Below, in pieces: positions 27,451-33,990 of a DNA stretch of 64,000 nucleotides (positions are counted from its first letter, which is position 1; each line of letters opens with the position of its first letter). The translations under genes and the position numbers were made by a program. The stretch covers positions 1 through 64,000 of the forward strand of contig CAJTFE010000009.1 of NCBI GenBank assembly GCA_910575725.1, in the 5' to 3' direction. This DNA comes from Clostridia bacterium. GTDB taxonomy: Bacteria; Bacillota; Clostridia; Lachnospirales; Lachnospiraceae. The notes under the pieces were generated by a model. The model saw nothing but the letters and a program-made list of their open reading frames with translations, was not told where the DNA came from and made no database searches.

Positions 27451-28519
27451 AGGTATCGCTGCACCCCCTTATCTCAGCATTTTTGATTCGTCCCAATATT
27501 CTTATGTACTTCCCCTTTCTCCCACAAGGGCAGTCATCTTCACCAACAATCATTCCCTCATCCTCAGTTAAAAGCGAAATTCCAGGATAAGATCTTGGAA
27601 GTACTGACAATACCTGAATGATTCCTCTTTCTCCTATGGTACATGGAGAAAAATCTTCTATACGTCTTGGTATTATATCCGAATAAATGCTTGCATGAAG
27701 ATGTCCATATTCGCATTCTGCATAAATACACCCCGACTGCTCTGCCATACTGTAGTGATCCATAAAATGCTGCAATCCACACAGTATATTCCCCCTCTGT
27801 TTAAACTGTCCGGAAGTAACTGCTTCTGACTGCAGTTTTTTCCACCCGCCACCGGTTAACAAATAGCCCTTTGAACAATCCAGCTGCAGCCCTTTCTTCT
27901 CTACCTCTCCAAAAAACGACTGCCATACCATATAAGTAAATCCAAAAATCAAAAATTTTTCATTTCCAAACTCATCTATAAATTCTTTGACTACTTCAAC
28001 ATTCAAGGTCATATCTTCATTTAGTGCAAACACTCTTTTTTTTGCCGCAAAGTCCAACCCCAGAATCGTTGCCCCTCGTGCCGTAAACATTTTTCTGTCC
28101 CGAATCACCAGCGGCGTGTCTATCACAAGCATTGGAAGTCTTTTTGTTCCCACAAAATCTCCCAATAAACGCAGTAATACTTTTTGCTGTAAAATCGCCG
28201 TTTCCTTATTCAAAAAAATTTTTGACTGTAATTGTCCGGTGGTGCCGGAAGACTTCATTACTTTAAATACCTTACTATCCGGAATACTCTTCAATTCCAA
28301 TTCTTTAAATATTCTGACCGGCAAAAAAGGCAGTTCTTCTATATTGGTAATCTCCGATATGTTCTCTTCATCATAGCCAAGGGCATGCAGAATATTTCCA
28401 TACATCTCACAATGCACATAATGAAACAGAAACAAATTCTTCAGCTCATGGAGCAGCAAGGCTCTTTTTTCCCCGGATTCCAATGAATATGGAGGGATCT
28501 TATGAAAGTCTTCAATCAT
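27434..28519 (-). CDS. LuxE-like acyl-protein synthetase, copy 2
   Basis: The 361-residue protein has VMKSSGTTGQLQSKIFLN (adenylate-binding loop), YLLTGGGWKKLQSEAV, GEDDCPCGRKGKYIRILGR and a near-terminal Cys in RGCSDTYA, the same order as copy 1. It would activate a carboxylate and pass it to the adjacent LuxC. No carrier protein, ligase or thioesterase accompanies this copy; instead it follows the NeuB-like gene with an 8-bp overlap. One attractive but untested idea is that its substrate is a sugar acid or another small acid rather than a fatty acid. Confidence 0.85.
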   Translation of the reverse strand: MIEDFHKIPPYSLESGEKRALLLHELKNLFLFHYVHCEMYGNILHALGYDEENISEITNIEELPFLPVRIFKELELKSIPDSKVFKVMKSSGTTGQLQSKIFLNKETAILQQKVLLRLLGDFVGTKRLPMLVIDTPLVIRDRKMFTARGATILGLDFAAKKRVFALNEDMTLNVEVVKEFIDEFGNEKFLIFGFTYMVWQSFFGEVEKKGLQLDCSKGYLLTGGGWKKLQSEAVTSGQFKQRGNILCGLQHFMDHYSMAEQSGCIYAECEYGHLHASIYSDIIPRRIEDFSPCTIGERGIIQVLSVLPRSYPGISLLTEDEGMIVGEDDCPCGRKGKYIRILGRIKNAEIRGCSDTYAAGR

Positions 28520-29543
28520 ATAGTACGTCCTCTCGAATCAACTCATCTTTTCCAATTTCCTTTTTGATTCTTTTTCCTATTATCTTCTCATAAGCTTCAG
28601 GAGGGATTCCTTCGCCTGGACGCTTTGCATCGATATCCGCTATAGTTATCGCATGCCCCTTAAAAAGCTCTTTATTTGCTACAATGCTTCTGCGCATTTT
28701 TTCTTTCTGTTCCAATTCCCCTGATGACAAGATTCTTTCAAAAGCTCCCAAAGAAGAATATACTCCTAAACAGCCTTCAATTATCCTCTTCATGGCTGCC
28801 GGTTCGCAAGCCATCTGGTTGTCCCAGCCTATTTTGCTGTTATCTAGAGTAAAATGTTTTTCCAGCATAACTGCTCCCAGTGCTATAGCCGCATGCGCTG
28901 CTTCCGAGCCGATCGTATGATCGGAATATCCAATAGGATATTCCGGAAATTCCTTCCTAAGCATTTGTATATTATTTACATTTGCATTTTCAATAGAAAC
29001 GGGATATTCCGAAACACAATGCAAAATACAGATCTTCCGGTTGCCTGTTTGCTCAATAACTTTTACCGCTTGGTGTATTTCCTCAATTGTTCCCATACCT
29101 GTAGATAACACAATAGGAATTCTTTTTTCTCCAATATAGTTCAAAAAAGGCAGATTGTTTAAATCCATAGAAGCAACTTTGATATAATCCGCCTTGACTT
29201 TTACCAAAAAATCAACCTCTGATCTGGAATATGGCGTTGAGGAAAAAGAAATATTCCGCCTCTGGCAATGATCTGCCAGTTCTTCTAACATATTTTCATT
29301 TAAAGCAAACTTTTCTACCATCCTTTTTGCAATGGGATTCTGTTTATAATAATCGGCAGAATAAAGAGATTCCGCAGACCAGGACTGAAATTTTACTGCA
29401 TCGCATCCACAGTCTGCAGCAGCGTCTATCATTTTTTTTGCAGTTTCCATATTTCCATTGTGACTGGAATTCATCTCTGCAGCAAAATATGGTCTATGAT
29501 TACTTCCTATTATCCTTCCACTGTCCAGCTTGATATCTGCCAT
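28512..29543 (-). CDS. NeuB/SpsE-type ulosonic acid synthase with SAF domain
   Basis: The N-terminal barrel shows AEMNSSHNGNMETAKKMIDA and DAVKFQSWSAESLYS (about 23-63), IKVASMDLNN and STGMGTIEEI, typical of enzymes condensing phosphoenolpyruvate with an amino sugar to give a nonulosonic acid. The C-terminal RRSIVANKELFKGHAI through KRPGEGI is the SAF domain. The position usually occupied by GPDH is GWDNQMA (about 240-246), so the sugar-binding part may be unusual. No NeuC-like epimerase or NeuA-like CMP transferase is encoded in the window. It overlaps the SDR stop by one base and the LuxE start by 8 bp. The exact substrate is unknown. Confidence 0.83.
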   Translation of the reverse strand: MADIKLDSGRIIGSNHRPYFAAEMNSSHNGNMETAKKMIDAAADCGCDAVKFQSWSAESLYSADYYKQNPIAKRMVEKFALNENMLEELADHCQRRNISFSSTPYSRSEVDFLVKVKADYIKVASMDLNNLPFLNYIGEKRIPIVLSTGMGTIEEIHQAVKVIEQTGNRKICILHCVSEYPVSIENANVNNIQMLRKEFPEYPIGYSDHTIGSEAAHAAIALGAVMLEKHFTLDNSKIGWDNQMACEPAAMKRIIEGCLGVYSSLGAFERILSSGELEQKEKMRRSIVANKELFKGHAITIADIDAKRPGEGIPPEAYEKIIGKRIKKEIGKDELIREDVLYD

Positions 29544-30280
29544 TAGGTCATTCTACCTCCATCAACCACCAGATTGCTTCCTGTAATGTAAGACGCTGCA
29601 TCACTAGCTAAAAACAAAACCGCCTTGGCAACCTCTTCCGGTGTTCCCTGTCTTTGTAACGGCGTTTCAGCTGCAATACGATCTCTTAACTCTTCGGGCC
29701 TTTCTTTCCATAAATCCGTATCTATAAATCCAGGGCATACCGTATTCACTCGTATACCATATGAGCCAAGCTCCATAGCCATCGTTTTGCTTGCAAAGAT
29801 CAAAGCCGCCTTACTGCTCCCATAGGCAATTCTTCCCTTTTCATTCTGAATTCCCGAAACAGAAGCAATATGAATGATACATCCTCTCTTTTTTCTAACC
29901 ATCAATTTCGCCGCAATCTGCGTAAAGTATAACGGGGAAAAAAAGTTCACATCAAATAAGCTCTCCATTTTATCCAAAGAAGTCATCAAAAACAAAGATT
30001 CATCACTGACTCCTGCATTATTTACAAGGATATCAATGCTTCCTGCTTCTCTGTAAACAGAAGCTGCAGCAGCTTTTGCGCCATTTCTATCTGTAATATC
30101 GAAATACAAGGGTTTTACAATGCTCCCTGTTTCCTTTGACAGTATACTCAATTCATTCTCAAATTCAATGGATTCCTTGCGCGCGCATGCCCACACCTGC
30201 ATTCCGTCTTTTGCAAACTCTCGGACAATGCTTAACCCTATCCCCCGGTTTGCACCGGTAACAATTACGCTTTTTCCCAT
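29543..30280 (-). CDS. Short-chain dehydrogenase/reductase (second)
   Basis: This 245-residue SDR shows TGANRGIG (about 8-15), VNNAGVSD, the catalytic YGSSK near 154-158, VNTVCPGFIDTDLW and a FabG-like end with YITGSNLVVDGG. It sits between the NeuD-like acetyltransferase and the NeuB-like gene, so it probably acts on the sugar precursor early in the pathway, as the keto reductase or alcohol oxidase of an amino sugar. Its stop overlaps the NeuB start by one base. It differs from the SDR at 23672-24409 in most positions outside the family motifs. Confidence 0.88.
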   Translation of the reverse strand: MGKSVIVTGANRGIGLSIVREFAKDGMQVWACARKESIEFENELSILSKETGSIVKPLYFDITDRNGAKAAAASVYREAGSIDILVNNAGVSDESLFLMTSLDKMESLFDVNFFSPLYFTQIAAKLMVRKKRGCIIHIASVSGIQNEKGRIAYGSSKAALIFASKTMAMELGSYGIRVNTVCPGFIDTDLWKERPEELRDRIAAETPLQRQGTPEEVAKAVLFLASDAASYITGSNLVVDGGRMT

Positions 30281-30360
30281 ATCATACTCTCTATACTCTT
30301 TTTATTGCTGCTTTTCATCATTTATCAAACACTTCAGAACTGTTTTTCTTTGCAGACTAT

Positions 30361-31005
30361 TCATAAAAAAACTTTACTTTCATTTTTATATTTCATTGCT
30401 CTTGCCGGGTTTCCCAATGCAATCACATTTTCAGGAATATCTTTTTGTACCACGGATCCCATTCCTATTATTGAATTTGAGCCAATCTTTATTTTTTCTT
30501 TAATCGGCACATTCATTCCAACATAAGTACCCTCTCCCACTTCACTTCTTCCTCCCATAACCACTCCTGAAGATAGCTGACAATGTGCTCTTACTATACA
30601 ATCATGCCCTACTGTTGCAAGTGCCTCAATTCCAACATTATCTTCAATTATAGTGTCACAGGATATAAGCACATCCGCTTTAACTATGATTCCTTTTCCA
30701 ATTTTTGCTGACGGGCTAATCCACGCCCTTGGATGTATGATATTTGCAAATGGATATCCCTTTTCCTTAACTTTGTTATATAGACAAAGTTTATACTCTG
30801 GTTCCCCTAGTGCAATAATTACCTCCGCATTTTCTTTTTCATAAGTCTGGCAAAATATTTCAAACGGCATTCTCTTTAGCCCTTTAAAGATTCCCTCTTC
30901 TACTGTATCATCTATAAAAATAATTTCTTCCCAATTGTTCAATATGTCTGCCACATCTCTTGCTTCTCTGCCGCTGCCGCCGGAGCCGTAAATTCCTAAA
31001 ATCAT
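30361..31005 (-). CDS. NeuD/PglD-family sugar O- or N-acetyltransferase
   Basis: The 214-residue protein has the two-part layout of the family. An N-terminal Rossmann-like PglD_N domain (LGIYGSGGSGREARDVADIL, then IFIDDTVEEG) is followed by left-handed beta-helix hexapeptide repeats from about 95 on (ISPSAKIGKGIIVKADVLIS, VGHDCIVRAHCQL). It ends with the usual GNPARAMKY. The family acetylates amino or hydroxyl groups of UDP-sugars or sialic acids from acetyl-CoA. It lies 30 bp after the aminotransferase gene, so N-acetylation of the newly made 4-amino sugar is the natural reading. Its N-domain is the best-known relative of the module repeated elsewhere in the island. Confidence 0.87.
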   Translation of the reverse strand: MILGIYGSGGSGREARDVADILNNWEEIIFIDDTVEEGIFKGLKRMPFEIFCQTYEKENAEVIIALGEPEYKLCLYNKVKEKGYPFANIIHPRAWISPSAKIGKGIIVKADVLISCDTIIEDNVGIEALATVGHDCIVRAHCQLSSGVVMGGRSEVGEGTYVGMNVPIKEKIKIGSNSIIGMGSVVQKDIPENVIALGNPARAMKYKNESKVFL

Positions 31006-31035
31006 TTTCCAATCTACCCTCCTTCTATATAAACC

Positions 31036-32139
31036 TTATAAAATAATTTTTATTATTTCTTCTACTTTATTTACTTCTAACTCTTCATACACCGGAAGCA
31101 CCAACACCTGCCCAGCCAGCTTTCTTGCACTGTCCAGCTCCACATCCCGATACTTATTCTGAAAGCAAGCCTGATCCGAAGTCAGCGGATAAAAATATTT
31201 CCTCGTATGTATCCCCTTCTCCTTCAGCCTCTCATAAAGCTCATCCCTGCTCAGCGGATACTCCTCCTCCACCAATATCGGAAAATACCCGTAATTACGC
31301 TTCGTCTCCGGCTTTGCCTCAAACAAACGAATCCCGGGAACTTCCCTCAGCCCTTTTTCATAAGCCTCACTCAAAGCTCTTCTTCGTGCAGCAGCCTCCT
31401 CCACATGTTCCAGATTGCAAAGCCCCATAACCGCGCAGAACTCATTCATCTTCCCATTGGCTCCCACTGCCGTCACCAGCTCTTCCCCGCGGATTCCGAA
31501 ATTCTTCAGATTATAAAGCTTCTCGTAAAGCCCGCGATCCGAAAAAGAAGCCGCCCCGCCTTCTATGGTATGAAACACCTTCGTAGCATGAAAGCTGAAC
31601 ACGGAAGCATCTCCATAGCTTCCGATTCCTTTTCCTTTGTAGGTAACACCAAAGGCATGAGCCGCATCGTAAATAACCTTCAGACTATATTTATCTGCAA
31701 TCCGCTGTATCTCTTCCACATTGCACACGTTTCCATACACATGCACCGGAAGAATCGCCGCGGTACGCTCTGTAATCAGATTCTCAAGTTTTGTCTCGTC
31801 TATCGTCCCATCCTCCGGCTTCACATCACAGAACACCGGTTTCAAATGGCTGCGCACTATGGCGTGTGTCGTGGAGATAAACGTAAAGGGAGTGGTAATC
31901 ACCTCCGCCCCTTCGGGAAATCCCATGGCCTGGATGGTCAGCTCCAGTGCCGTATGCCCGTTCACCATCAAGGACAGCCCGGGCACATCCAGAAATTCTC
32001 TCAGCCTGTGCTCCAGCTCCTTATGATAACGCCCCATATTCGTCAGCCAGCGGCTGTCCCACAAGGGCTTGATTGCTTCTATGTATTCCTCGTAGGAGGG
32101 CATGGAGGACCTTGTTACATAAATTTTTTCATTCCTCAT
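31036..32139 (-). CDS. DegT/DnrJ/EryC1-type sugar aminotransferase, VioA-like
   Basis: This is a 367-residue PLP enzyme of the sugar aminotransferase family. VITTPFTFISTTHAIVRS near 79-96 and VIYDAAHAFGVTYKG near 152-166 hold the cofactor contacts; FSFHATKVFHTIEGG near 177-191 contains the PLP-binding Lys. The SFHATKVF motif is typical of enzymes making dTDP-4-amino-4,6-dideoxy sugars (VioA/FdtB type). It is the first gene of the 29-gene minus-strand run, with a long AT-rich leader and promoter upstream. It is GC-richer than the genes following it. No genes for the dTDP-sugar precursor steps are in the window. Confidence 0.87.
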   Translation of the reverse strand: MRNEKIYVTRSSMPSYEEYIEAIKPLWDSRWLTNMGRYHKELEHRLREFLDVPGLSLMVNGHTALELTIQAMGFPEGAEVITTPFTFISTTHAIVRSHLKPVFCDVKPEDGTIDETKLENLITERTAAILPVHVYGNVCNVEEIQRIADKYSLKVIYDAAHAFGVTYKGKGIGSYGDASVFSFHATKVFHTIEGGAASFSDRGLYEKLYNLKNFGIRGEELVTAVGANGKMNEFCAVMGLCNLEHVEEAAARRRALSEAYEKGLREVPGIRLFEAKPETKRNYGYFPILVEEEYPLSRDELYERLKEKGIHTRKYFYPLTSDQACFQNKYRDVELDSARKLAGQVLVLPVYEELEVNKVEEIIKIIL

Positions 32140-32320
32140 TGTTCTTCCTTTGATGCCTTATTTTCGAAACAGAGCTTTCACTTCTATAAAAGCAGCTTCA
32201 CAAAAGCGCTTTCAAAACAGCACAAAATATATTGGTTATATTATTTATAACCGATATATATACCAAGAAAATATAAAATCAAAAAGATGGTATATAACCA
32301 CCTATAATTCTATCGGCACT

Positions 32321-32350
32321 ATTCTACCATAACATTAGACAAATATGCAA
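32321..32350 (-). promoter_or_regulatory. Candidate promoter of the glycan island
   Basis: On the minus strand, TTGCAT and TAGAAT are spaced 18 bp apart, about 180 bp before the aminotransferase start. It is the only plausible sigma-A promoter I see upstream of the 29-gene run; internal promoters are not excluded. Confidence 0.5.
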
Positions 32351-32407
32351 ACTTTTTCTTCGTTCCAAATCTTCCCTATCCATGGTTACTCCTCAAAAGC
32401 CCAAAAA

Positions 32408-32447
32408 GCAGCCCTCCATTGTCTCCAATGCAACAATTTCGGGCCGC
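32408..32447 (-). terminator. Intrinsic terminator of the recombinase gene, right-edge hairpin
   Basis: A 40-nt hairpin lies 18 bp beyond the recombinase stop: GCAGCCC...GGGCCGC with inner ATTGT/ACAAT, followed on the minus strand by TTTTTGGGCTTTT. It matches the left-edge hairpin at 33 of 40 positions. One inner stem pair differs by a compensating change (G-C at the left, A-T at the right), so pairing is kept. Confidence 0.75.
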
Positions 32448-32465
32448 CAATCCAAGGATCATTCC

Positions 32466-33077
32466 CTATGTTATCTCCCGAAACTGATTCGCCCTCTTAT
32501 AAAAAGTAGACAACGGCATATCACACAGCACCGCCGCCTGCTTTCCGATAAGCTCGCCGGAATTCCATCTCTGATACGCCTCCTTAAAATTCTCTGGCAG
32601 CGGCTTTTGAGGCCTTCCGAAGCGCACCCCCCGCTGCTTGGCAGCCCGGATCCCCTCCTCCTGCCGCTGCTTGATGTTGTGCCGCTCGCTCTCCGCCACA
32701 TAACTGAGAAGGGCCAGGACAATGTCGCTGATAAATGTTCCCATCAGATTCTTCTCCCTCCTGGTATCCAGAATCGGCATATCAATCACGACAATATCCG
32801 CTCCCTTCTCCTTCGTAATCCTCCGCCACTGTTCGTTCAGATCCACATAGTTCCGTCCAAGCCGGTCAATGGACTTCACATACAGCACAGAATTATCATC
32901 CAGCTTCCGCAGCAGCTTCTTATACTGCGGCCTCTCAAAATCCTTTCCTGAAAGCTTATCCATATAGATCCGCTCCTTCGGCACCCCCATCTCCAATAGA
33001 GCAATCCGCTGCCGTTCCTCATTCTGTTCCCTTGTGGATACACGGATGTATCCATACATCTTTTGTTGTGCCATCAT
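32466..33077 (-). CDS. Serine recombinase of the resolvase/invertase type
   Basis: The 203-residue protein has YGYIRVSTREQNEERQ with the catalytic Ser at about residue 14, a VLYVKSIDRLGRNYVDL segment near 64-80 containing the conserved SxDRLGR arginines, and VRFGRPQKPLPENF leading into a C-terminal helix-turn-helix (AAVLCDMPLSTFYKRA). Length and layout are those of the small resolvase/invertase group, not large integrases. The start has a perfect GGAGG at six bases. It lies directly outside the right edge of the glycan island. It could resolve, invert or mobilise neighbouring DNA; its crossover site is not known. Confidence 0.9.
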   Translation of the reverse strand: MMAQQKMYGYIRVSTREQNEERQRIALLEMGVPKERIYMDKLSGKDFERPQYKKLLRKLDDNSVLYVKSIDRLGRNYVDLNEQWRRITKEKGADIVVIDMPILDTRREKNLMGTFISDIVLALLSYVAESERHNIKQRQEEGIRAAKQRGVRFGRPQKPLPENFKEAYQRWNSGELIGKQAAVLCDMPLSTFYKRANQFREIT

Positions 33078-33222
33078 ACCATACCTCCTAAAAAATTAAC
33101 CCATCCACCGAAGCTGCTCCCAACAACCAGGAGTCCCCCCGATATATACAGGTTTTCTATATTCTGGCACATTTCAAAACCAAAGTTGACAACATATTCA
33201 CTTCGAAGCCAAAACTGAAACA

Positions 33223-33262
33223 GCATTTAGGCCAGGCAGCTTCCGCCGCCTGGCCTAAATGC
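33223..33262 (-). terminator. Perfect 15-bp stem hairpin downstream of DUF6465 gene
   Basis: Arms GCATTTAGGCCAGGC and its exact complement are separated by a 10-nt loop. On the minus strand it is followed by TGTTTCAGTTTT. With the terminator just before it, it may form a double stop for transcription before the recombinase gene. Confidence 0.6.
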
Positions 33263-33275
33263 GCCCCCACAAAAA

Positions 33276-33305
33276 AACGCCCCACACCCAAAGGCATGAA
33301 GCGTT
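33276..33305 (-). terminator. Intrinsic terminator of the DUF6465 gene
   Basis: A hairpin with arms starting AACGC and ending GCGTT, including several G-U pairs and a TTTG loop, is followed on the minus strand by TTTTT. It starts 8 bp after the DUF6465 stop. Confidence 0.7.
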
Positions 33306-33312
33306 CCCTCAC

Positions 33313-33741
33313 TTACAGCTCAATCTTCCCATTCTCCTTACCATTGATCACATAGTAAGCAGCCGCATCCTCCGGCTTTACATAAACCTCCAGGCTCTTA
33401 ATAGAAGAAACCCGATGTCCCTGTGCTGTCCAAAGACCCTTCACCTGCTCAACCAGCTCCTCGGTCTTAACTTCCTTTCCTGCAAACTGAATATATACGT
33501 TCTGGCTCGCCGCCTCTTTTACTGTCTTCGCTGTCTTAGTCGTAGTCGTCTTAGCCGCAGCCTTCTTAGGCGCTGCCGCCTTTTTTGCAGGAGCCTTATC
33601 TTCCTTTACCGCCTCTTTTACAGGTGCAGTCTTTGCAGGCTCTGCCTTTTCTGCCGCATCCTTCACCAAAGCTGCAGCTGTCTCTGCTGCCTTTGCAGGG
33701 GCAGTCTTCTTTACCGTATCTGTTGCTTTCTTAGCACTCAT
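33313..33741 (-). CDS. DUF6465 family protein with Ala/Lys/Pro-rich N-terminus
   Basis: The 142-residue protein has two parts. Residues 1 to about 78 are low-complexity Ala/Lys/Pro/Thr repeats (for example KKAAAPKKAAAKTTTTK) resembling histone H1-like tails. Residues about 82-142 form a compact domain (NVYIQFAGKEVKTEELVEQV...SLEVYVKPEDAAAYYVING) that I recognise as DUF6465, common in Lachnospiraceae. The basic tail suggests DNA or polyanion binding; the function is not established. It has its own promoter and two terminator hairpins, so it is a single-gene unit. It is a useful taxonomic marker for this window. Confidence 0.82.
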   Translation of the reverse strand: MSAKKATDTVKKTAPAKAAETAAALVKDAAEKAEPAKTAPVKEAVKEDKAPAKKAAAPKKAAAKTTTTKTAKTVKEAASQNVYIQFAGKEVKTEELVEQVKGLWTAQGHRVSSIKSLEVYVKPEDAAAYYVINGKENGKIEL

Positions 33742-33794
33742 GATAATCCTCCCTTATACTAATAGGAAATATACTTCTTAATTTACCGGATCTA

Positions 33795-33823
33795 ATTATA
33801 GCCTCTTTTTCTGCGAAATTCAA
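33795..33823 (-). promoter_or_regulatory. Promoter of the DUF6465 gene
   Basis: On the minus strand, TTGAAT and TATAAT are separated by 17 bp, about 54 bp before the start codon, which is preceded by a GGGAGG ribosome binding site. Confidence 0.7.
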
Positions 33824-33990
33824 TGAGAGTGGGAAATTTCTCCATATTCATTACTTTTCTTCCGGCTGCATTCTGCTTTTTAGGAATAATTCTTGCAAAA
33901 TACCAGCTTCCCTAAAAGGCCCTGGCTAAAGTGCCTAAAATAAAGGATTTTTTGCAGAAAACCTGGTCATTTCTTTAAGCTTCGGAAAAT

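Larger units (their letters stand above)
32140..32465. other. Intergenic leader of the island, 326 bp, AT-rich with inverted repeats
   Basis: There is no gene here. It holds the promoter for the aminotransferase gene (32321-32350), a leader of about 175 nt with several TATATACC/GGTATATA and GGTTATA/TATAACC inverted motifs, and the terminator hairpin of the recombinase gene (32408-32447). Nothing else is recognised. Confidence 0.7.

Noticed and set aside
31207-32250. Plus-strand open frame of 347 codons
   Set aside because: It is the antisense of the aminotransferase gene, with no recognisable motif.
32240-32310. Invertible promoter controlled by the neighbouring serine recombinase
   Set aside because: The inverted repeats share only about nine bases and enclose about 24 bp without a promoter; kept only as a low-interest observation.
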